Source: Vibrio maritimus | Lineage (GTDB): Bacteria > Pseudomonadota > Gammaproteobacteria > Enterobacterales > Vibrionaceae | NCBI GenBank assembly: GCA_003263775.1 | Contig: JYJJ01000051.1 | Coordinates: 248,001 to 312,000, forward strand | Length of the DNA stretch: 64,000 bases | Reading direction: 5' to 3' | Shown here: piece by piece, positions 20,151-30,540 of the stretch | How positions within the stretch are numbered: position 1 is the first letter of the stretch | How the letters are laid out: every line of letters begins with the position of its first letter | Position numbers and translations under genes: made by a program | The notes under the pieces: model-generated | What the model saw: the letters and a program-made list of their open reading frames with translations, nothing else | Told to the model about the DNA's origin: nothing | The model's database searches: none

Positions 20151-21144
20151 TCGAGACTTTGACTACCTGTACTCATGAATTCAGTTTCTTTCAAGCGGTA
20201 CATCTAATAGAGAAACACTATCAATACACTCAAAGTGCTGATTTTGTAGCGGTTGGTGAAAACAAATATTTTCATCAAGAGCGTATTGAGTTTAGTGTCT
20301 CACCTGCGCTTTGTTTCCCGAAAAGTGACATGGCCTTTATCGAAACAATGGATAGGGGAGGCAAACAATACACTTGTATTGAAACCAACTTCCTTGGGTT
20401 ACATGGTTCGAGCTCTCCATTGCCATCTTCCTACACAGAAAAGCTAGCGGGCAGAGATCCTGATGAGAACCCTGTTAAGGATTTCTTTGATTTCTTCCAC
20501 AACCGCTATACCAGTTTACTTTACCGGGTTTGGAAAAAGTATCGTTACCACATTCAGTACAAGAGTGGAGCGAGTGATGCTTTTTCAGGGCGAATGCTTC
20601 ATTTAGCTGGCTTGTCTGATGTTATGCAAGATTCGGACGTAGCAGAGCTAGACCGCGCCAAGGTGCTTTCTTATGTAAACCAACTATCGACCCGAACTCG
20701 TTCTCCAAAATTGATATCTGGCATTGTGTCCCACTACTTTTCGCTGACTAAAGTTAATGTAGATGAGTGGTATATAGACGAGTCAATATAGATGAATGTC
20801 AGCGTAACAAACTCAATCGAGCTAACTGTGTACTGGGTGCTGACCTGCACTTGGGCCAGAGTATCGCAGACCTAAATGGCAAGTTTAATCTGTGTATTGA
20901 TGACATAGATTTTGCCACATATAGGCAGTTTTCTGTGGGCGGCGATAAGCACAAGACTTTGTTAGGTTTGATGAGGTTTATTCTCAGAGACCCGATGGCG
21001 TGGGATCTTAATTTAACCGTCAATTTGGATACAGTTCCACCCAATACATTGGGGCAAGGACAAGGAAATCAGCTCGGACAAACATTGTGGCTAGGAAGTC
21101 CGTCATCAAAAGATGCCACAATTTGCTTCATTGGCAGTATTTAG
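20147..21144 (+). CDS. tssG: T6SS baseplate protein TssG, frame break
   Basis: Wedge subunit that complexes with TssF. The start codon overlaps the tssF stop in an ATGA. The N-terminus (HEFSFFQAVHLIEKHY) and the GLHGSSSPLPSSYTEKLA and FFDFFHNRYTSLLYRVWKKYRY segments are diagnostic. The frame stops at 20791. The rest resumes from about 20785 as VNIDECQRNKLNRANCVLGADLHLG and runs to FIGSI at 21144. One base is missing somewhere in about 20767-20785. Restored length is 332 residues, normal for the family. Confidence 0.92.
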
Positions 21145-21173
21145 GATAACCAATCGAAAGGAGAGATAACAGA

Positions 21174-22028
21174 TTGGAATTTAAATCGTTCTTTAAAGCA
21201 CCAGAGACTCAGGTGCAATGGGGGGATATCACCGAGTCTGATATCGTGTCTGGTTCTGAGTTATTTGAATGGAAAGTGACGCGATGTTGCCGGCAGAATC
21301 GATGGAATTGTGCATGGATCGCTCTCATTCTTTCGATGTTTCTTACGGCTTTCTCGGTTGTTCTTTCATGGTTAGTTGGAAGTACTGAAATAGAGGTTTG
21401 GATATCGGCTTGGGTGATGTTTGTTACATGTTTACTATACATTACGTTAGGATTTGATGTGCAAAATGACTACAAGATGTCAGCAAAAGGAATCTTGATT
21501 TTCTCGACAGTTACGAGCCCAACTTGGTTAGTGTGCGTTTGTATGAGCATTGTTTTAGTGAGTTTACCTTTCAGTTCGTTGGCGATAATTTCTATGCTTC
21601 TGCTAACTTTGGTTGAACTGATACGAGAGCTTGTTAGCAAAATAGGTGGAGGCGCGTCGACGCGTGTTTTAATTCGGAATGAACAATGCTTAGCTATCTA
21701 TCTTTGTAAAGACTCAAACAAACTGGAAGTACGTTACGTGCCAGATACATTCAGGGATGACGGAAGTGCACTGAGACTAATACTTCGTCACCAAGAAATT
21801 AAAAGATGTGTGATTGACTGTGGTTCTAATAAGCGATTTTCACAAATTGTTGAGGCCATGGCATCTCATTACCGAGGAAATGGGCTGGGCAAGATTCAGT
21901 TTCCTAGCTTGAGAATGAATCAAATGTGGTCTTTTCCGACGAATAGACACTATCTTACTTCTACTACCCCTTCGACTGCATCAGATCTTGCCAAGTCGCG
22001 GTTGCAAAAAAAATGGCGATTACTCTAG
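21174..22028 (+). CDS. T6SS-cluster membrane protein of unknown function
   Basis: TTG start with GGAGAG nine bases upstream gives 284 residues. Four hydrophobic segments occur at roughly residues 46-67, 74-93, 105-130 and 132-152. A soluble C-terminal domain follows (TRVLIRNEQCLAIYLCKDSNKLEVRYVPDTF and later GNGLGKIQFPS). I do not recognise a characterised family. It closes the tssA-G block, 29 bases after tssG, so a role in the apparatus or its regulation is likely but unproven. Confidence 0.75.
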   Translation: MEFKSFFKAPETQVQWGDITESDIVSGSELFEWKVTRCCRQNRWNCAWIALILSMFLTAFSVVLSWLVGSTEIEVWISAWVMFVTCLLYITLGFDVQNDYKMSAKGILIFSTVTSPTWLVCVCMSIVLVSLPFSSLAIISMLLLTLVELIRELVSKIGGGASTRVLIRNEQCLAIYLCKDSNKLEVRYVPDTFRDDGSALRLILRHQEIKRCVIDCGSNKRFSQIVEAMASHYRGNGLGKIQFPSLRMNQMWSFPTNRHYLTSTTPSTASDLAKSRLQKKWRLL

Positions 22029-22060
22029 CGCATTTTACACAAAAGAAATGCCAAATAGAA

Positions 22061-22096
22061 AACAAAGAAGCCAGTCAGTAGACTGGCTTCTTTGTT
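22061..22096. terminator. Bidirectional terminator between convergent genes
   Basis: A perfect 16-base stem (22061-22076 with 22081-22096) with a four-base loop, A-rich on one side and T-rich on the other. It serves the tssG block on the plus strand and the lrp-like gene on the minus strand. Confidence 0.85.
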
Positions 22097-22113
22097 TGGT
22101 TCTCGTTGTCGAA

Positions 22114-22566
22114 TTAGCGGTTGATAGGTTGGTGAAGTACCACTGTATTGTTTAAGGCTTGAATACCAGTGAGCGACTCTATTTCATTACAAAGATGGTG
22201 AATCGAGTGGAGATCAGGAGCCTCAATAAGCGCAATAATGTCGAATGTACCTCCAACAACGCTCGTTAGACGTACTTCTGGAATCTCTCTTAATGCGTTA
22301 GTCACGTCATTTTTCTTACCTTTTTCACAAGAGATAAGGAGGTAACTAGATGCCGTTCGCCCTTCGTTTTCGACACGAATTTGCGCAGTATAACCCTTAA
22401 TGATCCCAGTTTTTTCGAGACGGTTGATGCGTTCTGCCACCGCGGTACGTGACAAGCCAATATTACGTGAAAGATTAGCAATGGATTCGCGGCCGTTAGA
22501 AAGAAGACTAGAAAGAATTTTACGGTCTAGTTTGTCTAAGCCCTGAAGATTGTTGTTTGAAATCAT
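22114..22566 (-). CDS. Lrp/AsnC-family transcriptional regulator
   Basis: Classical Lrp layout in about 150 residues. An N-terminal helix-turn-helix (LDRKILSSLLSNGRESIANL, then IGLSRTAVAERINRLEKTGIIKGY) precedes a ligand-sensing RAM domain with VVGGTFDIIALIEAPD. The frame opens at 22608, but the ATG at 22566 (MISNNNLQGLDKLD) has AAGG upstream and fits family N-termini. It lies between the T6SS tssG block and tssM. An inverted repeat of ACTCTGG and CCAGAGT (22612-22648) just upstream could be an autoregulatory site. Whether it controls the T6SS is not known. Confidence 0.93.
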   Translation of the reverse strand: MISNNNLQGLDKLDRKILSSLLSNGRESIANLSRNIGLSRTAVAERINRLEKTGIIKGYTAQIRVENEGRTASSYLLISCEKGKKNDVTNALREIPEVRLTSVVGGTFDIIALIEAPDLHSIHHLCNEIESLTGIQALNNTVVLHQPINR

Positions 22567-22716
22567 GTGTTCTGCCTTTTTATTATGTTTTGTTATTTTA
22601 TTTTTCAATGGACTCTGGAAGGGTAAAGTTATACAACTCAGCCAGAGTAAATGGGTTTTTTTGCGTCAATGGGGTAACCCGCAGGCTCAAATCCCTTCCT
22701 GACACTTTGATATCAC

Positions 22717-25700
22717 TCACGAAGCTGCGTCATGAGTATTGGTGAGCATAGAGTCTCCAAGCAATCGGTAGATTGCCCATTGGCCACTCTTTGCTAGCAC
22801 ATGCTGCTTGCCTTCATCGGTAAGGTCTTGAATTGTAATACTGATGTTGAAGTCGCCATTTTGTGGCGGCCACTGCAATTCACGAATACGACTTGGGCCG
22901 TGGTAATAACTAATATTGGTATCCGCAATTTTTAAGCTTGCACGAATAGCACTTGAATCAAGATCCAGCACTTTGGCACTGAATGGAATGCTTAGCTGAT
23001 TGGTACTTTTGTTAATCAATGTATCGCGGATCACATTGTAGTTGCGAAGTTGAACGATCATCGCCGGAGAAAGAGGCATCACCTCACCGTCCACTTCTTT
23101 GGGTGTCCAAAGGTTTGTATCGTAGAAAGGTGCAAAGTTCTTCTGAATAAAGTTATCGAGTAGGCCACCAGAGGCAAACAAATACTCGAAGTCTTCAATA
23201 GAGATCTCCTCAGTCGCGTTTAAATCAAATGGGTATTTACCTAGTCCTAGTTCTTTAAATTTGGAGTAAACATCGCTATACCATTGAGTTTGAATACCTT
23301 GCGATGACTCAGCGATCATCACTGACCAACTTTGACTTACTAATCCAAGCAGCCAACTACGAACAGGCTCAGGTGACTTTTGTGCGATCTGTTTAAGCTT
23401 AATTAGCGGGTCCGCCTCTGTGCTGCTCATGCGGTTTTGTGCTGCAGCCAATGCCGCTTGTTGCGGGTTTGGTGCATCCGCTATTTCCTTCATATAAGTG
23501 CGAAGATTGCTCAATGCAGCGATGGTTTCATCCCACGGTGTTGGCGAGTTAGGGGTTTCATTGATTTGCAACTGGTTTAGTAGCTTAAACGCGTTTTCGA
23601 CTCGCTTCATTAGGACGTAGTCGGGCTGGACGACTTCTTCAACTAACTCAGACGCAACGGCATTGGCCGCTTCCAGTACCTTCGGGTTTACGTTTGGTAA
23701 AGCGATCTCTCTTTCCCCCACCGGTGAAAATTGCGTGTTGGTATAGACTTGCTTCAATACGTCGTGAGTGGAGAAGAAGGGCCGGATATTAGATCTATAG
23801 CATTGGTTAGCTCGCCCACATTGTTATAGTTTTGCACCTTAAGTTCGCTTAGCGCATTACGCCAGTAGTTGATGTAATCATCGGTATATTTTTTGCGGAC
23901 TTGCTCTTTGAATGCTTCCTGTTCTTTTTTCGTTGGAATTACATGGTTTGACAGCCCTAATACCCAGTTGTCACTTATCACTTGCTTAGACATAAGGTCA
24001 ACTTGAGGGCGGTAAAAGGTATTGAAGCCCGTTGAGGTGTATACCTTGTCGATGATCAATTGTTGTTCTTCAGACGGTTGGCTGAATACGTTGCTAAAGT
24101 CGAAACCCACTGCACGTTCAATATCCAAAGTACCCAAGTCGATCGCTTTGGCTTGGCTAAGGATACCGGCATAGACAAGATCGACGTTAGAGTTAGATAG
24201 TAGTGAACGTCTGGTGGAACGCACCACGTCCATGTTGATCGCAACGGGAGCAAATTGAGTTCTAAAATACGCATCTAAATACTTCATGGTCTCTGCCACC
24301 ACATGTGGCTGCGAACTAAGCGCGTTCAGTACTTCGTCAGTTTGATGACGCAAGAATTGAATATCACGCTTTGATGGATCATGCAGCATCAAGTAGCCCT
24401 TTAGCAAAGGGAGCGATTTATTGAAGGCGTTTTGATGCTGTGTAAGCTGCATTCGATAGCCATGCTCCACAACAGGGATAACCTTACTTTCAATGTCGTC
24501 CAGTAGTGCGTGATAGGCGATTTTGGTGCTTTGATCAAGGCGACTGATGTTGAGGGGCAACAGTTCTTCATCAAGTGCCTGCGTACCATTTATCCAAGCC
24601 ACATAAGAAGGGGCTACTTGATTCGTTGCGCTGGCTAACATGGTGTTAAAATTAGTATCTAGCGCTGAGTTTTTGGTTTTGTCTATGCCCATAAGTTGAC
24701 CAATAACACTAAGGTTGCTTTCAAGCATGCTTGAAAAATAGTAGCCACCTCCCGTTAGCAGCAACACAGAAAACGCAACAGCCAGGCGACTGCGCTTTTG
24801 GATATTGCGTAAGTAGGTTTTGTTCTCGCCGGCAAAATCTCGTTCTGGTAAAATTTGTGAGTCTACCAATAGACGTGAAAAATACGGTGTCTCTGATAAC
24901 TGAGTGTGTTCAGATGCGATGATTGGTAGATTGAAATAATTACTGCAACTTTTTGCTAGCAGATTGTACTTACGGCCACCCTGAATACTTGAGCAGAAAA
25001 AAATCTCACGTATGTCTAATGCGTAAAAGCCTTTGTTCGCTTCACACATACGTTCAAGTAGGTTGCCAATTTCTTGTTGGCACAACTCAAACTGTTTAGG
25101 GAACGCCAAAATAGCCTGTTTTTCATCTGCATCCGTAGAGTTTGCTGATGAATCCAGGGCGTTACTTTCTAGCACTCTGACCAAGTTCTGATAGCTATCG
25201 TTATAGTATTCGGTGATAGCGCCCTTAGCTTCTTTAAGTGGAATTGTGAGAAACTCAACGCGAGTTTTTAGAGAGCTAAACTGTATGTACTCTTTAAACC
25301 CATCGAGTTTATCTAGCTTTGACATAAACAGGTATAGGGGCATTGCAGTCGATGTCTTATCCGAAATTGACTGTAGACGTTGCAGTAACGCATTAATCGC
25401 GTATTCTTTTTGCTCTTGTTCCGAGACAATCAAAAATTCGAAATCGACAAACAGGAAGCTACCCGCTAGAGGCTTTCGCGGTTTATGGCGAATTAACTCA
25501 TCAACCAATCGCGCCCAAAGAGCGCCGTCACTGCTGGATACCTCTTGAAACGTTAGACGTTGATCTGGCTTGATAAAAATGGCGTTATCTGATTCGTACC
25601 ACTCAAAAAAGTCGTTTTTCGCAGTTCGGGTGCGATCCATTGGTTTAATTGCACTTGAATGGTAGAGAAACTGTGTGCGTCCTGACCCTTTAGCACCAAC

Positions 25701-25994
25701 AAGAAAGTAGATAGGCTTATTACCCGCATCGGCCAGTAACGGCCGAATTACCATCGCTAGGGCTTCTTCTTCTGTCTCAAGACGTTGAGCTTTTGCGTTA
25801 TTCTTTTTCTTAAACCAAAGTGTTGCGAGAAAGATGGCTTCTAAGGATGCAATTATGCCAATTGCAGCCCAGAGATAGCTATGGCTGTAAGTATCTAGCC
25901 ATAGGAAGTAAGCCGTGATCAATAAGACAGTACAAAGGCTGGCTATGACCAGGGATACAACGATTGGGTTTCTTAGTATTGATTGTTTGAACAT
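22717..25994 (-). CDS. tssM: T6SS membrane-complex protein TssM (IcmF), frame break
   Basis: Inner-membrane core of the trans-envelope complex with TssL and TssJ, 1092 residues when joined. Two N-terminal membrane segments (about 11-33 and 40-61) lead to a cytoplasmic NTPase-like domain. Its Walker A reads GAKGSGRT (100-107; arginine instead of lysine). A third membrane segment near residue 410 precedes the large periplasmic part. The first 746 codons stop at 23754 and the last part begins in another frame at about 23757. Restoring one G (ACGTA to ACGGTA) gives SPLTTVLKQVYTNTQFSPVGE. The C-terminal FSPVGE...GQWAIYRLL region is typical of the TssJ-binding end. Confidence 0.93.
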
Positions 25995-26020
25995 AGATTG
26001 TGAACTTCTTAAGCCGTGAG

Positions 26021-27352
26021 TTATTTTGTCTGTTCGCTAAGTTTTAGCTGATTTATTTTGTATAGGTAGGCACTAAGTAAGCGAGCTGATTGGTCTAATT
26101 CGTCGCTGTTGTGGTTCTTTTCCGCGTACTCGATTCGTCCTAGCAATGGAAACAGAGAGTTACTGTATTCATAAGCGGCCGCCGTGTGTTTATCTGAGCT
26201 TTTTTGAGCGATGTTCGCGAACACTGTACGGGCACTAGTAAAGCGACGAAATACGGAGTTGAAATCTGATTCTAGCTTGGATTTTTGTTGCACATAGCGC
26301 TCGCGAAGCATTTGTGCCGAAGAGGAGTCAGGGTAAAACCTAACTAGTGACTTAGTGAGTGAATCAAGCGTATTGGCTTGGGAAACTTTTATCGGACTCG
26401 ATGTCCAGTCGCTCATTAGGAAGTCCAAACGGTTTACTGTCGAAAGTCGTAACGCGTTTTTTTGTTCGGAGTTGATATATTGTGGTGAGCTAATGACTCG
26501 CTCTAACTCTTGAATCGATGCCCCTTCAATTCGCCCTTTCATAGATTCAAACTGGTGATTTTTGTACGCATAGTGTCCACCAAACGCGACCGCAGCGACT
26601 GCAACCAAAGCGGATACAACTAAGCTACTTGACTTGGTTGATGGTCTCTCGGGAGTCTTTGTTAATTTCTGCGATAATGGCGATGAAGATGGCATAGGGT
26701 TCACCTCGACCTTCATCATAGGAGTAGGAGGAGTCACCTCTGGAGACGCGAGTCTTTTCGCTGCTGCAACTTGTTTAGCGTTCTCTTCACGTTCTTGTTC
26801 TTTTAGGATTTCTAGCCATTGAGATAGCAAACGACGAACTCTGCCGAATGAGGGGGCTTTGATGCTGTAGTGAATACGCAGTTCTTCTTCGATTTTTAAG
26901 CAAAGCTGATGAATGGCTTCAATGACCTGGCGCTCGTCAGATTGTACTTTGTGCTTTTTTATACGCTTTTCAATATTCTCAATCATCCACTCAATTGACG
27001 TAATTCGAGCGTTTGTTTTGCTATGTTCCGGGTAAGCGGAATACCAGTACACGACACAAAGATCCAAGACAGAACTTAATCCTTCACACAGGCCTGATAA
27101 GCCTTTCAAATGAGTTGCCGCTACCGTGAAGTAGCAACTGCATCGAAAGTCTTTACTGTGTGAAGTGAGAATCGTTTTTGACAACTTAAGAACAGTCTTC
27201 CATGACACTGAACCAGTTACTTTATTTAGATTGTTAATTTGACGTTTTATTTCATCAAATTCATCCAATCGAACCGGGCTTATGCCACTAGGGTTTTCTT
27301 GAGAGATGGGCCTTCTTGTGAAGTCACTGTGAAGCATATATTTAACATCCAA
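26021..27352 (-). CDS. TssA-related VasL-like T6SS protein
   Basis: The N-terminal ImpA_N-type domain (about residues 10-130: PSGISPVRLDEFDEIKRQI, WKTVLKLSKTILTSHSKDFRC) resembles TssA. A proline-rich linker, one membrane segment (about 245-262) and a helical C-terminal domain follow. This layout matches VasL, which also neighbours tssM (vasK) in V. cholerae. It lies 26 bases upstream of tssM on the same strand, so the pair is probably one operon. The start at 27352 is tentative; an ATG 15 bases further in is also possible. It is a second TssA-like protein in the same cluster. Confidence 0.82.
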   Translation of the reverse strand: MDVKYMLHSDFTRRPISQENPSGISPVRLDEFDEIKRQINNLNKVTGSVSWKTVLKLSKTILTSHSKDFRCSCYFTVAATHLKGLSGLCEGLSSVLDLCVVYWYSAYPEHSKTNARITSIEWMIENIEKRIKKHKVQSDERQVIEAIHQLCLKIEEELRIHYSIKAPSFGRVRRLLSQWLEILKEQEREENAKQVAAAKRLASPEVTPPTPMMKVEVNPMPSSSPLSQKLTKTPERPSTKSSSLVVSALVAVAAVAFGGHYAYKNHQFESMKGRIEGASIQELERVISSPQYINSEQKNALRLSTVNRLDFLMSDWTSSPIKVSQANTLDSLTKSLVRFYPDSSSAQMLRERYVQQKSKLESDFNSVFRRFTSARTVFANIAQKSSDKHTAAAYEYSNSLFPLLGRIEYAEKNHNSDELDQSARLLSAYLYKINQLKLSEQTK

Positions 27353-27921
27353 CTGATATATGTAAATTGTTTTTATGAGCGTCTTAAATGACTGATTTAT
27401 AAATTTTCAACCAATTCTATAGCCGGAGAAAATAAATTAAATATTAAAAAATCAAAAATGAGCTTAATATTGCTTGAATGGAACTAGGATCACAAAAAGG
27501 TATTTTGTGGGGTTGATTATGCACTTGGAATCGTAGTTTATTAGCAAGTGGCACTTACTGGGGTTGGTTTAAGTTATTGTATTTGAAGGGTTTGTTATTT
27601 GTCTTACCCATATGTGTCCTATTTTATATTGATTTGAATCATTTTATGAACATGTCGAATTGAGTATGGTAATTAGTGGAAATGCCTATTGATGGAATTA
27701 ACAGTCAAGGATGCTTTTGCTCTTGGAACTAAATATTTTTGTAATTAGTTAGTGTGAGGGATTATTGCCACGTTCTTTTTGAAGCTTTTGCTAGTCACTT
27801 TGGTTTTAGTGATAGTGAAACTGCCGTATTTTCTTTTTTGTGAGTGTTTGCGTGTTGATAAACTTAAGATAATTGCTATCTTCGCGAATCATTATTGAGG
27901 TGTATATAGTTAGAGGGAACC
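27353..27921. other. Divergent AT-rich region between vasL and the tagH operon
   Basis: A 569-base stretch with no plausible gene. A possible sigma-70 promoter for the plus-strand operon is TTGATA (27855-27860), 16-base spacer, TATCTT (27877-27882). The AT richness resembles the clpV/hcp divergent region, another likely site of nucleoid-protein silencing (inference). Confidence 0.45.
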
Positions 27922-28524
27922 ATGTATAGACCTGTTCATGTAGGATTAGTATCGAGCCTATGTATTATTTCTTCTTTTGCTGTCGCAAAGGGGGAACGGT
28001 ATGGTATTTCGGCCAATGTGCTTGCTGTTGAAAGCATTCAATATGAGGAAGGTATGAGTGGCCAGAAAGAATCGCTGCGCTACGGTTTGGTACATACGCG
28101 TCCGATCGATGAAACAAATAATCGTTGGCGCTGGTGGTTTGGACTGAATTATTTACAAGATAGCTTTACGGCACCAAGCAATGGTGTTTACCAAGAAGCC
28201 AGTAACTTCGAGTTTAGAGTTGTGCCTCAATTTGCGCTTGGCTCATGGAGCATCTTTACACCATATATCGGCGCTGGTTTGTCTCTGGGTTACACCCAAT
28301 ATAGCAATCGATGGAAGGTTGACGACGAAGGTTTCAAGTATGGCTCCCAGCTAAAAGATATAGAGCAGTTTGAAGTGGGTGGGGTGGTAACTTTCGGAAC
28401 CGCGATTAAGTTAGGCAGTAACCCTAATGCGCACCTCCAAATTATTCCACAAATCTCTTACATAGCACCTTTGTACAACAACGGACTTGGTGGTGCCGAG
28501 CTTACAGTTTCACTTTTATTTTAA
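27922..28524 (+). CDS. Putative outer-membrane beta-barrel protein in the T6SS cluster
   Basis: The 200 residues have a signal peptide (VGLVSSLCIISSFAVA, cleavage probably after AVAKG). They show alternating aromatic and hydrophobic strands such as RWRWWFGLNYLQDSF, FEFRVVPQFALGSW and FTPYIGAGLSLGYTQY, and end in a C-terminal phenylalanine (AELTVSLLF), as in outer-membrane barrels of the OmpW or Opa size. GAGGG lies before the ATG. It is the first gene of the tagH-tssJKL operon, nine bases before tagH. A link to the envelope-spanning part of the T6SS is an inference. Confidence 0.7.
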   Translation: MYRPVHVGLVSSLCIISSFAVAKGERYGISANVLAVESIQYEEGMSGQKESLRYGLVHTRPIDETNNRWRWWFGLNYLQDSFTAPSNGVYQEASNFEFRVVPQFALGSWSIFTPYIGAGLSLGYTQYSNRWKVDDEGFKYGSQLKDIEQFEVGGVVTFGTAIKLGSNPNAHLQIIPQISYIAPLYNNGLGGAELTVSLLF

Positions 28525-28533
28525 GGCTTAGTA

Positions 28534-30036
28534 ATGCAGCTAAATCAGCTGAACCTATTCATATCAAAATGCCCGGAAGAATATACGGGTTCAAAACACA
28601 TAGAAATGCCAGAAAACGGAGGATCGATAGGACGCGCCCCAAGCTGCGTGCTTTCGCTCAGCGATCATAACCGTTTCATTTCTGGTACTCACTGCTTGGT
28701 ATCAGTTTACGGAGATACCTTCTATATCAGTGACGTGAGCACCAATGGCACGTTAGTTAACGGCAACAAGCTACTAAAAAGTCAGCCTATTGCTCTTTGC
28801 GATGGTGATGTAGTGTCATTGGGCCAGTATGAGGTTACTGTCGCGCTAGAAAACACTGTCAGTGGCCAAGATATTGCCATTGATATTGCGCCTGAGAGGA
28901 CATCAAGCGATCCTCTAATCAACCTTGATGACATTGTTATTGAGGAGGAACATCATTTAGGGGCGGTTGAAGAACTGTTTATGGAAACGAAGCCCGATGA
29001 TGTAGATAGCGATGACCCGATAGCGCATATTGAGTTTTCGACCAAAACGGACGATGACTTCTTGATCAGGGACAAGCAAGTGGACACCAAACAGCCTGAG
29101 CGAGAAGCCATCAATACACGTCAACTGGCTGACGATAGTATTAGTATTCACTCTCAAGTAGACCTTCCTAACCTGATTCCTGAAGATTGGATGGCAGCTG
29201 AAGATGAAATGCTGGCTGGGAGTTTGCAGGCTGAAAATGTAGAGTTTGACAAACGAACAGAGGATTCACTTGAACGCGTAAATAAAAATCAGCAAGAGCT
29301 CGAAAAGTCGCTTTCCAGTGAAAACTCTGAGAAGCCGAACCCGCACTCATTCCCAAGCCAACCACCGAAGACACAATCCTCTCAAGCCACGAATAGCCTG
29401 AAGTGGGAGGAAGTGACGCAGCATTTTGTGCCTACTAACCAGAATCCTAACCCAGACCAAAGTAATGAAGCGTCGTCGGGTTTTGTGTCCAATGACAGCG
29501 CTGAGATATCAAATGCACAGCAGCCGCAAAATATTTGCAAAGCATTTTATGAAGGTCTTGGTGTGACGGATCCTCAGCTAATGAATCATGATGTCTCCAC
29601 CTTCAAACATTTAGGCGCTGGGCTTCGTTTGTGTATGGAGCATCTGCAAAATAGCCTGAAAGAGGTTGAGGCGCTTAAGGATGAAGTTAAGTCAGACAGT
29701 GATGAAGTCAATCTAACCGAGTTGATGCTCACGTTGACGCAACAAGATTTGTTATCACCAAACGAATTGGTCGAGCAAATGTTGGACGAACTGAGTGACC
29801 ACAGAATACTTTTCAATAAAGCGGTGTCAGAGCTTCTTATCGAGCACACGAAAGCTAACGACCCGTTATCTTTCGCAAAGCAACATTCGAGTAATGCATT
29901 GTTCTCTTCCAAGTCGAAGCTTTGGTCTAGCTACCAAGACTTTTACCAAGAGAACAGCCGTCAAATTCATGAAGGCTCCCTCAAAGAGTTACTAAAAGAG
30001 AATTACAACAGAGTGAATAAGGGGAAGCATGCGTAA
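28534..30036 (+). CDS. tagH: FHA-domain T6SS protein TagH
   Basis: An N-terminal FHA domain (about residues 28-100) is seen from GGSIGRAPSCVLSLSD, SGTHCLV and the STNGTLVNG motif that binds phosphothreonine. A long acidic, low-complexity linker follows. The C-terminal TagH domain (about 330-495) includes FYEGLGVTDPQLM, FKHLGAGLRLCMEHL and LFNKAVSELLIEH. In Pseudomonas the equivalent Fha protein is the substrate of PpkA. The kinase at 12327 is the natural partner here. The last bases overlap tssJ. Confidence 0.93.
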   Translation: MQLNQLNLFISKCPEEYTGSKHIEMPENGGSIGRAPSCVLSLSDHNRFISGTHCLVSVYGDTFYISDVSTNGTLVNGNKLLKSQPIALCDGDVVSLGQYEVTVALENTVSGQDIAIDIAPERTSSDPLINLDDIVIEEEHHLGAVEELFMETKPDDVDSDDPIAHIEFSTKTDDDFLIRDKQVDTKQPEREAINTRQLADDSISIHSQVDLPNLIPEDWMAAEDEMLAGSLQAENVEFDKRTEDSLERVNKNQQELEKSLSSENSEKPNPHSFPSQPPKTQSSQATNSLKWEEVTQHFVPTNQNPNPDQSNEASSGFVSNDSAEISNAQQPQNICKAFYEGLGVTDPQLMNHDVSTFKHLGAGLRLCMEHLQNSLKEVEALKDEVKSDSDEVNLTELMLTLTQQDLLSPNELVEQMLDELSDHRILFNKAVSELLIEHTKANDPLSFAKQHSSNALFSSKSKLWSSYQDFYQENSRQIHEGSLKELLKENYNRVNKGKHA

Positions 30037-30529
30037 ATTTGGTGTTTTGATGGCTACTTTGCTTCTTTCTGGTTGCTCTATGTGGGATCAACTTAAAGAG
30101 TCGACAGGGATTACTCCAGAGACATCGTCAATTGAACTCGTTATCGAAGCGGATGCTATGTTGAACATGCGAAAAGGAGGGCAGCCGTCACCGGTCATCC
30201 TTCGTGTTCACGAGCTTAGTTCTCCGGTTTTATTTCGTAGCTTGGACTTCTTCGCGCTGTTTGAGAACGACAAAGAGTCACTAGGGGATGAGTATATTAA
30301 GCGCTATGAATATCAAGTTCAGCCAGGAGATAACCTCCACGAAATGCTGGAACTTGATCCCAATACAAGGGCGGTCGGATTTTCCGTGGCGTTTCGTGAT
30401 ATTGACGGTTCTGCATGGCGACAAGTCGAAACGATTGAAGAGAAAAGTGAGTATTTTTTGAGGTTGAAGTTGAAAGGCAGTGAACTGTCTTCAAACAGCA
30501 CTCGCGGCATTGAACAGACATACTTTTAG
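30029..30529 (+). CDS. tssJ: T6SS outer-membrane lipoprotein TssJ
   Basis: Lipoprotein signal peptide with lipobox LLSGC, lipidated Cys16. The 166-residue transthyretin-like domain contains the family segments SSIELVIEADAMLNMRKGGQPSPVILRVHEL and FFALFENDKESLGDEY. TssJ binds the periplasmic end of TssM. It overlaps tagH by eight bases and is followed 11 bases later by tssK. Confidence 0.95.
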   Translation: MRKFGVLMATLLLSGCSMWDQLKESTGITPETSSIELVIEADAMLNMRKGGQPSPVILRVHELSSPVLFRSLDFFALFENDKESLGDEYIKRYEYQVQPGDNLHEMLELDPNTRAVGFSVAFRDIDGSAWRQVETIEEKSEYFLRLKLKGSELSSNSTRGIEQTYF

Positions 30530-30540
30530 GGGATAGCTAG

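Noticed and set aside
27549-27563. TGGCAC resembling a sigma-54 -24 element
   Set aside because: The -12 half is GGGG instead of TTGC, so the match is only to half of the consensus.
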